From the NCBI RefSeq assembly GCF_050436995.1, contig NC_134763.1, positions 2,418,001 to 2,482,000 on the forward strand: a stretch of DNA of 64,000 nt. The letters are read 5' to 3'. The notes beneath the pieces are model-generated. The model saw only the letters and a list, made by a program, of their open reading frames with translations, was not told the DNA's origin and made no database searches. The position numbers and the translations under genes were made by a program. Positions 47,435 to 61,400 of the stretch are shown here, piece after piece (the stretch's first letter is position 1; each line of letters opens with the position of its first letter). This stretch comes from Anticarsia gemmatalis (taxonomy: Eukaryota; Arthropoda; Insecta; Lepidoptera; Erebidae).

Positions 47435-50400
47435 AAGCCCGCAGATCAAAAAGGCAGTCGTGTTTATTTATCAACATGATTTCTCCTTAAATGCGTCAGT
47501 GTTTTGTTTCCTGGAGACCTCTTTGTACGAATGAACAGTTATTTAAAAATGTATCATTCTGGTAATTCGAGAAGATTTTTGGAAATATTCTTTCATCGTA
47601 TAAAACGGATATTGTCTTAAAACATGACATCAGTTGGCTTATAAATTGTAATTTTTATTTACGTTTTCTGCTAAAGTGATTCTTACGTCATTGAGAGCAA
47701 TAATGATTTACTCTTATTTTAGCAAGTTGTTTGTTGTACAGACATGACTTTAATAGGTAACCACATGATATGATACTTATTGTTTTCTGGTGTTTGCATT
47801 TCTAGAAAAGTCCATGAATAATTTCACTTAATTTTCAACCAAAGCCCCGTTATCGGGCAATGGTCTTCCGCAAGAACTTAGTATTTTTCTTTTCTTTGCT
47901 CTATTACTCCAACTCATACCATTCATTAATCATAATGTTAATAAAAATTATGAAATAGAAATTAGTGTACCTAGTTCTCCTATTTATAACTTATTGTTAC
48001 ACAAAAGATACTTAAAAAATAACAAAATCTAAAACAACGTTCTATATCACAAACACCTAAAAAATCAATTCTTTGAACTAAAAAAAACGATCACAAAAAT
48101 CAAACAGCCAATGTTTTAAGCTCCAACTGTATCGTACATGGAATAAACATAATCATTCACACGGTCCAATCAATCGCGCCGTCAGTTTGTCCGTAAGCGA
48201 TAATTGGTATAGATGTATAGATGTTTACCGGAACTCGATAATAGACGGTGTTTATATTTAATAGCTTTATTTTGTAGGGGTTCGAATATTTTTATTGTAA
48301 TAAAGGTGTGTTAGAAATATTGGTTCATAGGTTTTGGTTTTGTCGTCAATTTTATCTATGAGTGTGAATTTTGTTCTTATGGAAAAGGAAAATTTATGTA
48401 AGTGTCAATTTTAACGCCACTGAAAATAAATTAAACTGTTTTTTAGCTTTTCTGTCTCATTAATCAATCACACTATTTATTTCAATATTCTATTCTAAGA
48501 AGATAAAATCTTATACACGGTAGTTTCTTTACTAGCTGTTTAAAATCTCAAAAGTGTTTAAGTCTTTCGTCAAAAATAAGACTAGAAATATAAGATAATA
48601 CTACTCTTAGCTAAGATTGTACTACAAAATCAAAAATCGTAGTAATATTTTGTAGTACATTAACCCAGCAAATTAACTAATAATATCTAATTTCAAATTG
48701 CCAGAAATTCACATAAATAATCCCAATACGAAATCCCTAAACAAAAGGTCATTACCCCATCGCTATTACTTTATTTTTTCCCATAATTATGGGAAGTTAC
48801 CCCACGATTCATTACCTCTATCTGTTAACTAATGACAGTTATGCGTGATATTTCAATATAAAGTCGTATTTCTATTATTTTCACATGAGAAATTTTATTA
48901 TTTCGTTATGTTTGATGAATAGAATTTTTGAGTTGCTATAATTTGGTTTGAAGGGCCTGTAATGAATTGACTACTGTTTAAACTGTATACTGTTGCTTAA
49001 CTTAACAAGAATCAAGAACTACATAGGAAAAGGCATTTATATTAGTTCAATTTAATTTTATTTAATATACTTAATAATAAGTAAAAGATTTCTGTAGTGG
49101 AACAATGTATGCTAAAATAAAACGTTAACGTTATACTCTGCTTTTTAATAAAAGCAAAGTTCCGCGCGGCTCCGCGCGGTCATATGAACTTAGCCTTAGC
49201 CTAAATCCCACACGAAAATATATGTAAAATATATTATTTTTGGTCTTCGGTACAATTATATGAATTGTGTTTTAAAACATTAGATGAATTAATAAATTCA
49301 TTCAATTTAATTTAAAGTAAAAGGTTACTAAAACAACGGAGCACTGCATTCACATACAGTACAACTGCATTCTTTAAAGTCATAAAACATTCTTCCCAAT
49401 ACAAACGCACATCATAAACGAGTCATAGGCCATAAAAATCACCATGTTATGGCCACAATAACCCATATCTATAACTATTGTAGCTACGATATTGTTAGTA
49501 AACAAATAACGTTCAATTATATTCACATTTGCTTATTAAGGCCCCTCTTGAGCACAATGGATTGAACTACAAATAAAAGTAGAGAGGTTTTGAATTGTAA
49601 ATGTTTGGATATGGTATAGTGGAGCACTATTTTTTCGCTGTTGTATCGCTTGAAACTTGAATTGGTTAAAATTTTAAGGACCAAATTTATTTTTGTATAA
49701 TTCATGAATAGTATTTATAACTCTTAAATATAAAAGTAGCGTCTGCGATCCTGTGAGTTTAAATTTAACGCAATAGAAACGCCTCTCAATTAGGATAAAA
49801 AAGTGTTTTCATGACTCTTTTTATCATTAAAAAACAAAATATAAGCCCAGTAAGATATAATTTATAATTTATTTGATAACAAGGCAGAACTTATAAACGA
49901 AATACCGCATCTATTTTTTCTCAACCTAGTTCCAAATAACCTAGAGAACATAATAATAGAATTTTATTTGTTAGAGCTACTTGATTCGGTTGTTGTCCAT
50001 TTCGTAATATTTTTACTCAAAGTAATGACTTTTAGTTATACTTATTACTCACCGGTCATTAGACAGACGTTAAATTACTATCGTGCGGTCAGGCAAAAGA
50101 TGGGTTACCACTTTTTCATGATTACATGGATATTAAATATCTGTTGTTAATGCAATGCATGCTTCAAGTTGTGGTCTTCAATATTATTAGTGAAGAGCTC
50201 GAAATACATGTTATGTTCGAACTTTTTTTTAAAGATCAGTGTTTAACGACTTTGAAAACGGTTAGTTTTGTTGCATTTAACCCATAAACTAGCCTTAGAA
50301 TGTAACCATAGAGACACTACTAATATTATAATAAATACAATTGGTAGCTAATAAATTAATGCAGACATCATAACGGAATCAATCATATTTACACAAGATC

Positions 50401-50777
50401 TAGACTAATCCACTTAACCAAAGGCAATTCAGGTAAATTTTTCATTCAGCAAATCACTTAGTTTAATAGGCAAAGCTTACTTAACGAGGCACTAAGAGGT
50501 TTTTCTTCCAATTTTTCCATTAAACTCTTCCGGATGAATTCGTGCTTTAGAAGCTATGAAACTTTCATTTTTGTAAAAGTTCTATGCGGTTTAAGTATGT
50601 GAGTGAAATGAGATTTGAATATAAGGTGCTTTTGTGTTAGGTGGTTAGTTAGATTGTTATTGAATAACTATTAGCGAGACTGGATTTGTAGTCTAAATTA
50701 TTGAAGTTTATTCGACATCTGATCACGTGGCTGAAGGTTAGGTTTTCGGGTACAGATGTTATATAAAAGAAACAAGC
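47435..50777. other. Gene-free stretch
   Basis: No gene is supported. A GC palindrome pair lies at 49162-49179 and a small GC-richer island at 48170-48250. Confidence 0.4.
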
Positions 50778-50836
50778 GAGATGCTACATATGACAAAGAC
50801 ACTGACAAAGATTGTCTTTGTCATATTTAGCATCTC
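50778..50836. repeat. Inverted repeat, 24 bp arms
   Basis: The arms 50778-50801 and 50813-50836 (GAGATGCTACATATGAC against GTCATATTTAGCATCTC) pair with one mismatch around an 11-base loop. It could form a stable hairpin or be a very small foldback element. Confidence 0.75.
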
Positions 50837-52996
50837 ATTAATATACAAATTATAACTTCAAGCATGAGTATTGCTTTGTCTTTGTGAAAGTACACCCAAT
50901 CTTGGCTTAAGTTTAAGATAGTGTTCAAGGCTTTTTTTAAATTTTTATGGAACACCTAATAACCAAAGATTACAGTTCGTATTGGTTACTATGTTTCTCA
51001 ATTTTATTAATTTAGGTACCTAGTGATTTAAAACGCTAAATTAAATTTAAAATCAATTACTCGGATTAATAAAAATAATCTTGAATATTAAGACAACAAA
51101 TATGACAAGAGATCTGGTTGCTAAATACGAAAGTTAATTAAAAACTAGTAGGCAACCAATATGATTGGGGATGGAAGTAAACAAATTGAATGGGGTAAGG
51201 GGTGTGTCAGACACAAGTTGACAAAACCGCAGACAATGTTTTATTTCAATCAGAAAAGTCATTTAGAAACAACCACGTATGCGATGAAGTGTATTTTATT
51301 GAAAAATATTTAATTATTCAAATAGCTAAATGGTTTATAGACCGGATAACGTGAAGTAAGATGAAATAGCTAACTATGTTTGATGCACATAAAAAAGAAA
51401 GTTTTTTTTTTTCTGATATAAATGTTTTTTCCGGCTTTTTTATTTTGAGTGACTTTACTAGTATTATAATTGCAAAAATTGGCATGTAGGGGGTGAATAT
51501 TTGCAAACACTATAATCAATGGAGTATAGAGGTAATGCCGAACGAAACATTTTAAAAATGGATTAACAGAAGATTATTTTTTTCGTCGAATGAATTTACG
51601 GACATAAATGTAATTGAGTTTAGAACGACAGTATATTATAGATTAATATTTAGCGTAAACTATTTAAATTCTTACCTGAATAGTTACTTTAAAAGCAGAA
51701 ACAATATTTCAAAGCCATTTGCCAAAATTCCAAACAAACTCTAAATCGTACGCCTTAAGAATCATAATAATAACTCGTATCCTGTTCATAGCTATTTCAC
51801 ATACATAAAAACGCCTCCACACAAATCAAGTTGGAATTTGCCATATCTGGGTCAATCGAGCTTCAAACTCCAATATTCAATTACATTGTTAGGCCGATAT
51901 CTGGCCCCAGCGTTCGCTTCCCATCTCTGTATTACCTACATCTCAGGACCATTAATAACAGCATTTTCAACTTTAGCTTGATGGTTTTTAAGTTCAATTT
52001 CGTCTGCAGTTTTCAAGTCTTTGAGGTCACAAGCCTTTGATTGGTTATCTAAACGCTGCTTGCCAATTACTTAGAGTAAGTGATTGTCTTGCGTAGCATG
52101 CAAATTTTGATGGGTTTCCAAAGGATTTTTGTGGTGTTACGTTGCATTGCCGATATCGAATTGTCTCGGTTCTGCACTGGTCCGTGTGAAACTTGGAACT
52201 TGAATATTATTTCGGATACAATGGGATGTGCGGCTCAAGTGAAATCCTGTTTGCGTTTTCTACAGAAATGCTTTCAAATAATAGGAACAAAGGTTTTGTC
52301 TTGCAAGGGAAGGATGTGTGAAGTAGGTGTTTTATGTGTTTCGTCTTCTGGTTCGTATTAGCATATGAATTAAATGTAAGATTTGAGCACAATATCTTTT
52401 ATTGTACCTACTAAACTTGTGTTTATAATGATAATTGTTAGGTTAAAAAAATGGTATTAAAGTCGGAAAGTCTCTTCTTGACCAGAAGAACTCCTAAAGT
52501 GTTTTTGTTTAATGACATGTTCTTACTTTACAGTGTTACTTTGGCCACTTCTAGGCAATCATATTGCACAACATTATGAACTTTGAACTATATTTTTGAG
52601 AATTATTTAGGAATATACTTATATTTTGGAGTGAATTTCAAAAGTGATGTTCAATTTTATTGTGCTTCAGTGTAGGTCCAAGAACAGTTTTTAGAGTTAC
52701 GACGATCGCAAGATTAAATATTATTAACTTAGCAAGATTTTTCGTATCTTTAACATTATTATTGTGAACTAGTTTGATATCTTTTCAAAGTACTTCAAAC
52801 GTGACGAGAGCATATTCTAGGTCATTTCTAAGAACTACACTAGCCTTAGGCATAACGGTAACTAGTACTTGCTAGCTTCCATATTGATATAATAATATCA
52901 CGCTAGTGATCTCCCTTAGGGTTTGACAGAGTTTTGAAAGGTTAGTTTGGAAAGTGTGAAACAATGTTGTTAGTGTTTGTGATGCAAATAATTGAA
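50837..52996. other. Gene-free stretch
   Basis: No exon is supported. The block 51825-52060 is less AT-rich than its surroundings but shows no usable frame. Confidence 0.35.
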
Positions 52997-53239
52997 TCTA
53001 TACTAATATAATAAAGCTGAAGAGTTTGTTTGTTTAATCTCAGGAACTACGGGCCTGATTTGAAAAATTCTTTCAGTGTTAGATAGTCCATTTATTGAGG
53101 AAGGCTATAGGCTATATATTATTATCATCACGCTATGACCAATAGGAGCGGAGTAACAGTAAAAAATCTTACAAAAACGGGGAAAATTTTGACCCATTCT
53201 CTCTTATGTGACGCAAGCGAAGTTGCGCGGGTCAGCTAG
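52997..53239 (+). mobile_element. Helitron-like element, copy 5
   Basis: It starts TCTATACTAATATAATAAAG and ends GGGTCAGCTAG, inserted between A and T, with the subterminal hairpin. The GTTT run is reduced. Confidence 0.85.
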
Positions 53240-54965
53240 TTTGAAATATAGGTTTGTGTGTTAACAATAAAGAGGTTGTGTGATGAGTGATTGAATTTAT
53301 TAGGTTCAATGAATTAATATCTAAACTCAATTGAGTAGAGATATAAACCAATCATAGCCCATGATTTGTACGTGTGGAAATCCTGTGATAAATCGTATTA
53401 TTGCTAATTTTGAAATCTAGGTGTGACCTATCCGACTATTATCTATATATTCGAATCCAATCAGAATTATTTGATTAATGCCCAGTTTTTAAGGCACGGT
53501 AGCTTTCTCGATACTTCCTAAATATACTGAGTCATCTAACAAATATAAGCATTGTATTATTTTTATATAAACGTACATAATATACCATGATTTTAAAGTT
53601 AGTCTAAAAAAAATACTCATTGTCAGTTGACTCATTAAACTTAAGGGGTATCGATCTTATCAAAATGTTTTTTTTTTAATGTGAGTATAAACACTATTGA
53701 ATAGATAAACTACCGTTAAATGTAGGTACCTCAGAAAACGGGGGTAAATGACTTACAATCTAAACATACAAACAAATAATATATTTTATCATACTCGTGT
53801 CACGATTTTCATTTATGTTTCCTGATTAGTCACAAGCTCGGCTCAAATAAATAAAAGAACAACAAAAATCAAACATTTTCCAAATTCTCATGTCTACTAA
53901 AATTTATAGAACACTAGGCATATAAAATTCATTCTTTATTCTTCTAAAACACGTGAATGGAAGACAAAATTCTCAAAAAGACAGATCATAGGGACATAGA
54001 AGAAATGTAATAATCACTTGAAATTCGGAAACCGTATATTAAGTAGGAATGAAAACAAAAAACTTCACGTAACGTAGTTTCAGAGATACACCAATAATTT
54101 GAATCACAGGAATGTTGGAAACGTTTCTATTTTGAGCCAGGATTACTGGGCTTTAGGCCGGTTGCAGTGGAGCGGTTTTGAGACATAATTTAACATAAAA
54201 GTGGTTTAAATAATGATTTAGCTGTGTGCGTTCAATTTATCGTTCGATGCAATATACCTCATCTTATGTGTTATAGTATTAAGAAACGGATATACATGAT
54301 TTTGGTCACGATGAAAAATAAAGAGTATTTTAAAAATGACTATTAATAATTATGAAGTTAAATGTCTGAAATCATTGCGCGTGATTATCATACGATTATA
54401 TTGTCACATTTCTCCTACCATTTTACGGATACACCTTGTTAACACAGAGTAATGATACCTAAAGTAAGCCTTACACTGATTTGTTGAACAGTGTTTTGAC
54501 TGTTCATTCGTATATAGTTTCAAAATTTATTAAAAGTACCTAAACACTGAAGAACTTAGAGTCTAATTTAAATATAAATTCAAATTATTAGTAAGACAAT
54601 GTGTATTGTATTCATCTACCTAGAAAATACGCTTCAAATACCATTAAATCTAAGACAAACGCAGTCCTACAGTCGGCCTAACCAGCAACGACGTGTCAAC
54701 GGCGCGTAAACGTCGCCACGACTAAACTGGGCCTGATTTATTTTATTGAACCGATAAATGAGTGCGCCCGCTCTGGCGCAAAATAAATTGTAACGGAGAC
54801 TTGCGACTAGTCGGGAATCGCAGAGGTTTGGACGGCTTAAATTGGTAAGAATTATCACTTTTCGTGTCTAGTGACGTCATCTTTCTTAGAAATGTTACAT
54901 TGTTATTAAGGATTTATATTCAGTAATAAAGGTATGTGTTTTAATACTGAAATATACCCGTCCAT
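53240..54965. other. Gene-free stretch
   Basis: It contains one copy of a short repeat (AATAGATAAACTACCGTTAAAT, about 53699-53745), also present near 59656-59705, and a GC-richer island at 54661-54846. No gene seen. Confidence 0.4.
53699..53745 (+). repeat. Short dispersed repeat, copy 1
   Basis: GATAAACTACCGTTAAATG, then CCTCAGAAAACGGGGG. The second copy near 59656-59705 reads GATAAACTACCGCTAAATG and CCTCAGAAACCGGGG, same orientation. Confidence 0.6.
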
Positions 54966-55105
54966 AGTCAGTTGCTCGTCGGTAAAAGATTTGTAGGTTA
55001 AGCACCACTTGGCGCAGTCAATCCATGGATGTACCGCCTAAACGTATTTGAACAGGGCATCTCCGTGCTTTTGTCCTGATAGTTGTCAATTAAGATAACA
55101 AATTT
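54966..55105 (+). mobile_element. 5S rRNA-derived SINE-like repeat, copy 4 (3' truncated)
   Basis: GGTTAAGCACCACTTGGCGC matches the 5S-like head of the other copies, followed by GGGCATCTCCGTGCTTTTG. The distal body is missing. Confidence 0.55.
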
Positions 55106-56254
55106 TATACACAATTATTTACTACAGTAGTAATTTCGTAGCTTCTACTAATTAATCTGCGTTAACGTTATGAAAATGATCAAAACAACTAGGACGGTGA
55201 CAGAATAAAAAAATATTTTGTGACAAAAGAAATATCGCTTTTTTTGCCGCGGGCATAATCTTATCTTACAAATTAAAAACTAAGCTTAAGTAAATGAATT
55301 CAAACAGATATCAAACAAAGCGTAGTTTGTTTATAAGCATTAGCATATAATGCCTTTTCCTTTACAGGTTCACCATTACGCTTCAAACGTAATGTTTATT
55401 TAAACATTTCATAGCAATCTATGAATGGTAAACACATTAACAGATTATTTGCGTTCGCCGGTGGCTTAAGTGATGTGTGTAGAGCCGTTGAAGAATAGAG
55501 AAGGTAAGAATTTGTGGCGAGAAAGATGTACAACAAAATATAGGTACAAAAAAATCTCAAAAATCATTATTTTTTTGACCTTAAAGTGCACATTTGGAAT
55601 TTTTCGGAAGATATTAAGTATAACCAATACATTTTTTTGTTGTGACCTAAAAAAGCAGTTTGAAAACAAAACCAGCTAAATATTTGTTGGCAGTAAACTC
55701 TAAAGGAAGGTTTTAGTTCGTTATCGATTTCATAATTTAATTTAAAATGACAGGGACTCACAAAATATCAAAGTGCTTTCGTCACCCTAGACATATTTCC
55801 GCTAGATTCAGAATTCAATCAGATAATACCATACCTACATAAAATCGCGCCTGCTTGTAGGGGTAGGCAGACACAAAGGATTATAAAAATATTAAAGGAG
55901 TAAGTATAGCACTAAAGACATAGAGTCATAAGACCGCCGGGGAAGGGTAAGTACCTATTTCGTTAATATTTGACCAAAAATCTACTACCAAACTACCAAT
56001 GCACTGCTCTTACCTCTCTAATCTATGTATACCAGTGTCTACTGTCTTTTTGATCTCATCGACTAATCTGTGATTATTTATGAAAATCTTTCGGTACAAA
56101 ATCGTAGACATAATGGTTTCAAAGCGGATTACTGGATTTTCCCGCCACCGCAATACAACACAGTATTAAATATTTACTAGACAGACTTCGGAATTGTAGA
56201 TCAACTGTTTTTAGGTTTTGCGGTTTAAAGTGAAATGTTTTAGAGCACTGTGAA
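55106..56254. other. Gene-free stretch
   Basis: AT-rich with no supported gene; the overlapping short open frames at 55466-55761 have no motif. Confidence 0.35.
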
Positions 56255-56442
56255 CTGTACCTCGATTCTCTCCCATTGTCGACTACCGACAACCGGCTAG
56301 CTATCGAATTTTGACATTTAGAATGTACTGCCAAAATGTTTCCTACGACACCCGTCAGAGGCGCTGATCAGATTTTCATACAAAATTTCTCGATGACAGT
56401 TCGGTTGTCGGTAGTCGATAGTAGTAGAGAATCGAGGCACTG
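56255..56442. mobile_element. MITE family M1, best preserved copy
   Basis: The ends CCTCGATTCTCTCC and GTAGAGAATCGAGG with GTCGACTACCGACAACC and GGTTGTCGGTAGTCG inside form about 40 bp inverted ends. The middle holds CTACGACACCCGTCAGAGGC, as in the copies at 37658 and 58270. Confidence 0.7.
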
Positions 56443-56674
56443 TTATCGTTTGACAATAGTATTGAAGATTTGTATCATAAGGCCATATAAAGCAAATGAA
56501 TCAATTTAATATATAAAACTCTTCCGTTGATGATCAACCGATGGACAACGCACAGCCGAAACTATTGATGTTAGAAAGTTGGGTATGAAGATTCCTTAAA
56601 AAATGCAGAAGGGCACTTCAAGAGGATTTTTAGAATTTCCCCCCGAAGGAGTTAAAATCGATCGAGGGCGATCA

Positions 56675-56928
56675 TCTATACTAATATTATAAAGCTGAAG
56701 AGTTTGTTTGTTTGTTTGTTTGAACGCGCTAATCTCAGGAACTACTGGTCCGATTTGAAAAATTATTTCAGTGTTAGATAGCCCATTTATCGAGGAAGGT
56801 TATAGGTTATATATCATCACGCTACAGCCCAAAGGAGCAAAGTACCATTGAAAAATGTTACAAAAACGGGTAAAATTTTGACCTATTCTCTCTTATGTAA
56901 CGCAAGCGAAGTTGCGCGGGTCAGCTAG
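56675..56928 (+). mobile_element. Helitron-like element, copy 6
   Basis: It starts TCTATACTAATATTATAAAG and ends GGGTCAGCTAG, between A and T, with a short GTTT run. Confidence 0.85.
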
Positions 56929-58269
56929 TATATTATATCAATAGAAAAACATCGCTTGCTACTGGAAAGCGTATCCATAAATAATAAACATTCAATTGTA
57001 TCATGTCCCATGTTCCTCCATATCCTATGAAACAAACCGGTCTATTGGATTTTAAACTTTGCATTTTGCCAAGTTTTCAACTGTGTAGCATAATTTTCAA
57101 GCATGCAGCTTTACGATTTTTTCCTTTCCCTGATGTATCTAAGCGCTTTTCAGTAATAAAGTGCTACCAGAGTTAGTGCATGCTTACAAACACAAAAAAC
57201 TAACGGTACTGAAATGTTCTATTACCACTATAATTCCGCCGAACCAACGCTAAATCGAAACCCATCGAAAAATCGTTTTAAAAATCACGGCTAACGGAAC
57301 GCCTTCACAAAAACCCTCTAAATCACGCCATAGAAAGGTGAAAACACTTCCGTTCCAATGGAGATAGTAGCCTTTTGAATGGCTAGAGCAAATATTCCGA
57401 TGGTACATTAGCATATGAATGATACAGACTAAAAAACCACCCCTCTACTCTTTCAGGTGGCGTGTCCGGAACGGAAATAGGTTCGAGCGCTCCTACCGTA
57501 AGCTTCCTTTGGTTTAGAAGGTAAATGGCGCGGTCTGATTTTATGTATGTGGCGTTCGGTTCGATTTATTTCGCTGTATTGCATTTTGTATCTCACATGG
57601 TGTACAATTTATACAATGTTCATACATAAATAAATGTAGCCCATTACTGTCTCATTGTTGAGCACGATACTTCCTAAAACGTAAGATCTAAAAACCTTTG
57701 AATCTAAGGTAGTATTCAGCGATCAAAATACGCTAAAATTTATTATTTTTGCGAAGTACTTTTGTTTCATCCACATACATTATGATATAACTACCAATAA
57801 CAAGAATAACGAAACTAATATTTTTTTAGAAGTTTATACTAAAATGTATTTTAGGGTAATAATTCAATTTGAATTACAATGTTACGAATTCAACGTAGAT
57901 TTTTACGTAGTATGTCACCAACAACCGGTTTAATTAACAAGCTGATGCGAATGAGACAAAAATAGAGTAACCTCTTTTAAAATTTCACTAAAAATTCAAA
58001 CATTTATGTATCGAGAAAATCCACAAAAATATGGAATATAAAGTGTGGCTAAGGTAGCAAGCATACTATAAATTTGCATGATAACAACGACCAAGTATAA
58101 AGCCAGCAAGCAAATCATAACAATATTTCTTGTTAATGGAATCTAAAAATTACCTAAAAATTGTTTAGTGCATTTATTGAAGGCTTACTAAGTCCCCAAC
58201 CCGTACTTGGCCAGCGTAGTGAACTCAAGGTCTAAACCTTCCTTCTGTTTTGATGGGACCATTGCCTAG
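56929..58269. other. Gene-free stretch
   Basis: The block 57250-57560 is richer in GC (GCGTGTCCGGAACGG, GAGCGCTCC) but has no frame. Such an island could be a conserved regulatory element or an old repeat. Confidence 0.35.
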
Positions 58270-58432
58270 TAGCTCGATTCCCTACTACTATCGACTACCG
58301 ACGAATCGAGAAATTTTGTATGAAAATCTGATCAGAGACTAACGGGCGTCGTAGTAATTATTTTGGAAGTACATTCTAAATGTCAAACTTTCGATACTCG
58401 ACAGTACCGACTGTACAGAATCGCGATACAGT
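58270..58432. mobile_element. MITE family M1, diverged copy
   Basis: CTCGATTCCCTACTACTATC and GACTACCGAC at one end, ACATTCTAAATGTCAAAC near the other, shared with the copies at 37658 and 56255. The right end is degraded. Confidence 0.6.
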
Positions 58433-61400
58433 AGAGGAACAGTAACGGGTTGAAAAAAAATGAAGTGTTAACCCCAACCCTCTATCGCTTGTGCCTCACT
58501 ACAACCAGACAAAGAACATGCGGGGCACGTCTAACCCCACAACGGCGCGACCGCGCTGATTTCAGTCTTTTTACTTTCTCAATGATAGATAGATTCGATT
58601 CTTTTATTAGGCGCCTCGGTTCTTCACCGGTATCCTTTTGTTGCGGCTCCCGTGCACCCTTACGTAATTGAATTTAAAGTTTATTTTAGATCATATCTGA
58701 ATTCCTTTGTGGTGTGAGAGGGTTGATTTTGTTTTGTCTTTTGGTACTGTCGTACTTGTATGGGGAAAGTCTGGATGGATTTAAAAAATGGAAATGAATT
58801 AAGTAATTCGTAAATGTTTTTGAAATGTAATATTATCTATACTAATATTATAAAACTGAAGAGTTTGCTTGTTTGCTTGAACGGGCTTATCTCAGGAACT
58901 ATACGGAATAATGGCGCTTATTCGGTTTCTCCCTGGTTTGATGTATTGACAAATATGTATATACAGGTGGTTTAGGCCAGTTTACTTATAACTTCGGGTT
59001 TTTATTTTCAAGACTGAATTAAGATATGTGTGTTAATAAACATGTTATATGGTTAAAAGGGATCCTTGAAATACGTACATAATATTTTTATGAATAAAAT
59101 TTTTGCGTAGCCATTTTTCAATAAAGCCACTTTGTGGTCAGAAAATGTTGAGTAAAAAGCATAATTAATAAACAAGTAGGCTCTTGAGGTGAAAATAATG
59201 ATGTCGATCAAAGTGAACGATGAAACCACTGAAGCCAATATTCACTGGCAATAAAATTTTAATCATATAAAAATGCAGAATTTAAATGAAAGATAAAATT
59301 ATTCTTTTTATTTGGACCAATATCTGAAAGTATAAAATAAATCTCTTTATTTGGACCAATATCTAATTTTAAATAGTTCTCTTTATTTCATTGATCGACG
59401 TACTTTATAGTATAGTTCTCCGACTATGCCTGATAACCCAGATTTTCCTAAGTGGAACTAATTTTTGTTGTTTGAAATTATAATTCCAAAATAGAAATCA
59501 CTCCACCGAGGACTGGAAAAAGCCGTGTCACTCACTATGCCTAACTCGGAAATGGAACTCATGAACTTGTGTGTTGCTTAACACTACTACCCAGGCCTCT
59601 AATGATTGATGATTATCTTTTCAATAGCGTTTTTTATTATGAATTTAAACGCTTTTGAATAGATAAACTACCGCTAAATGTTCCTCAGAAACCGGGGATA
59701 AGACAGTTAAAGTTGTTTATGAGAAAAAAATATCTAGAATTGTATCCACATGTCTTGCTTTCACACGACAAACATTAAGTTCGTTTAACCCGACCGTGTA
59801 CATTAATAACTACCCACACTATTCAGAAGGCAACTGAAATCTAACTGCTAAAGTCTATTATACAAACACTAGTGAGATAATTAAATGTAAATGAGGCAAT
59901 ACCTGCCATGCGAATGTTTTTTCAAGATGTTTGGATACTGGATGTGGCGCAAACTGTTTACTAGTTTAATTTGAAGACTTTTGTGGCCTAATCAATATGT
60001 CTCTACCACTCGGAATGGTGGCCGTGACTTTAATACCCATACAAAATAATGGAAATCAATTGTTAAATGAAAATTTTGGATTTAATTGTACCACGAGTGT
60101 GTTTACAGCGCCATGTATTGTTTGTGAGTACTAATGCAAAAATAATTCGTAGTGCAAGTTTTTCTACTGAAAATAAAAACGAAATATATTTAACCGAGTT
60201 TTTGCTTAGATAATATATCTTATTAAGAACTTTTCCATCATCATAATCATTATCAAACAAGTACCACTAGGTTATATTTCTAGACCTCATACTTGATACC
60301 ACTCACACTAAAACTGATCGTAACATCGAATCCATAATCTACAAACATAAAATCATACTAAAGAGGAAAGCACTAAACTGCTAAGAACGAACCAATTCAG
60401 TTTTACATATACTCTAGAGCCGCTAAAATAAAACTCCCAAAAGAACAATAACATCTTTCATATATCGAGTAAATTTTTACATAACGTGAATCTAACATCA
60501 CACTTATCTAGAAGCGAGTGAGCAATACAAAGCTAAGATCACTCTATAAATCTGCAAAAATATTCTAAGATAAACACGGAAAAGGCGCCGGCGGTGGTGG
60601 CATCGATTTTTCAAGTGGCTTCCATGTGGAAAGAAGACTTTGGATGCGGTATGTGACGGCTCTTTACTGTAGGAGGGCACGTGTTGGTCTTGGTTGCAGC
60701 CGCTAAGCCAAGCCTAAGACTATGGCACTAGTGTCAGTACTATTGTAACCAGTAATAGACAAAAACGGTCAGTAGAGTCTTTAAGATAAATAAAAAACTT
60801 TCGCATTATCATTTGATTTTTCAAAAGATTCTGGTTTTTATATGACAATATATTTTTAGGATTTAGACCAATTTTTATGAATAAATGTTGTGTAACTTTT
60901 TCAATACACATAGGTATATTTGTTTTTTTTTTATATCATATTTGTTTTAATAGCAAATGTATGAAAACAACTATCAATATTTCAGCTAATAAACAATGTA
61001 GTTAATAATTTTCTCGAGTCGGAAATATACAAAATAATATAGCCTTAGTCTCTTTATTTCGTAAAAGCAAGATAAATTTGTCTTGCTAATGATAACATAT
61101 TATTATTATGTTTCTCAAAGCCACTTTTTGTTTCTTTCTTATATTCGTCACCTTCTTCTTTTCAAAGCTCGTTGTAAATACCAAGATCGACGGTAGCGCG
61201 ACAAACTTGCGCCTCCGAAGGGAAGTTATTTGCATAAGATCTTAAAACAGCAATCGGCTGATCGCTAACATTTTAGCCCCGAGTCAACAGACACTTCCAG
61301 TGGAAATATTTATTCAACGATCACAGTATATGTAGTGGGGGATAAAATAGGCTTTTGTAAGAATTTGGAGAAATTAGGCTTTGAATAGGCTCGAATTTTG

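Noticed and set aside
52080..52361. Cysteine-containing 93-codon frame
   Set aside because: The start is not ATG, there is no signal peptide, splice context or known motif, and it lies in a gene-free region.
58450..58671. 73-codon frame near a MITE
   Set aside because: It has a non-ATG start and no motif or splice context; it begins next to the diverged M1 MITE.
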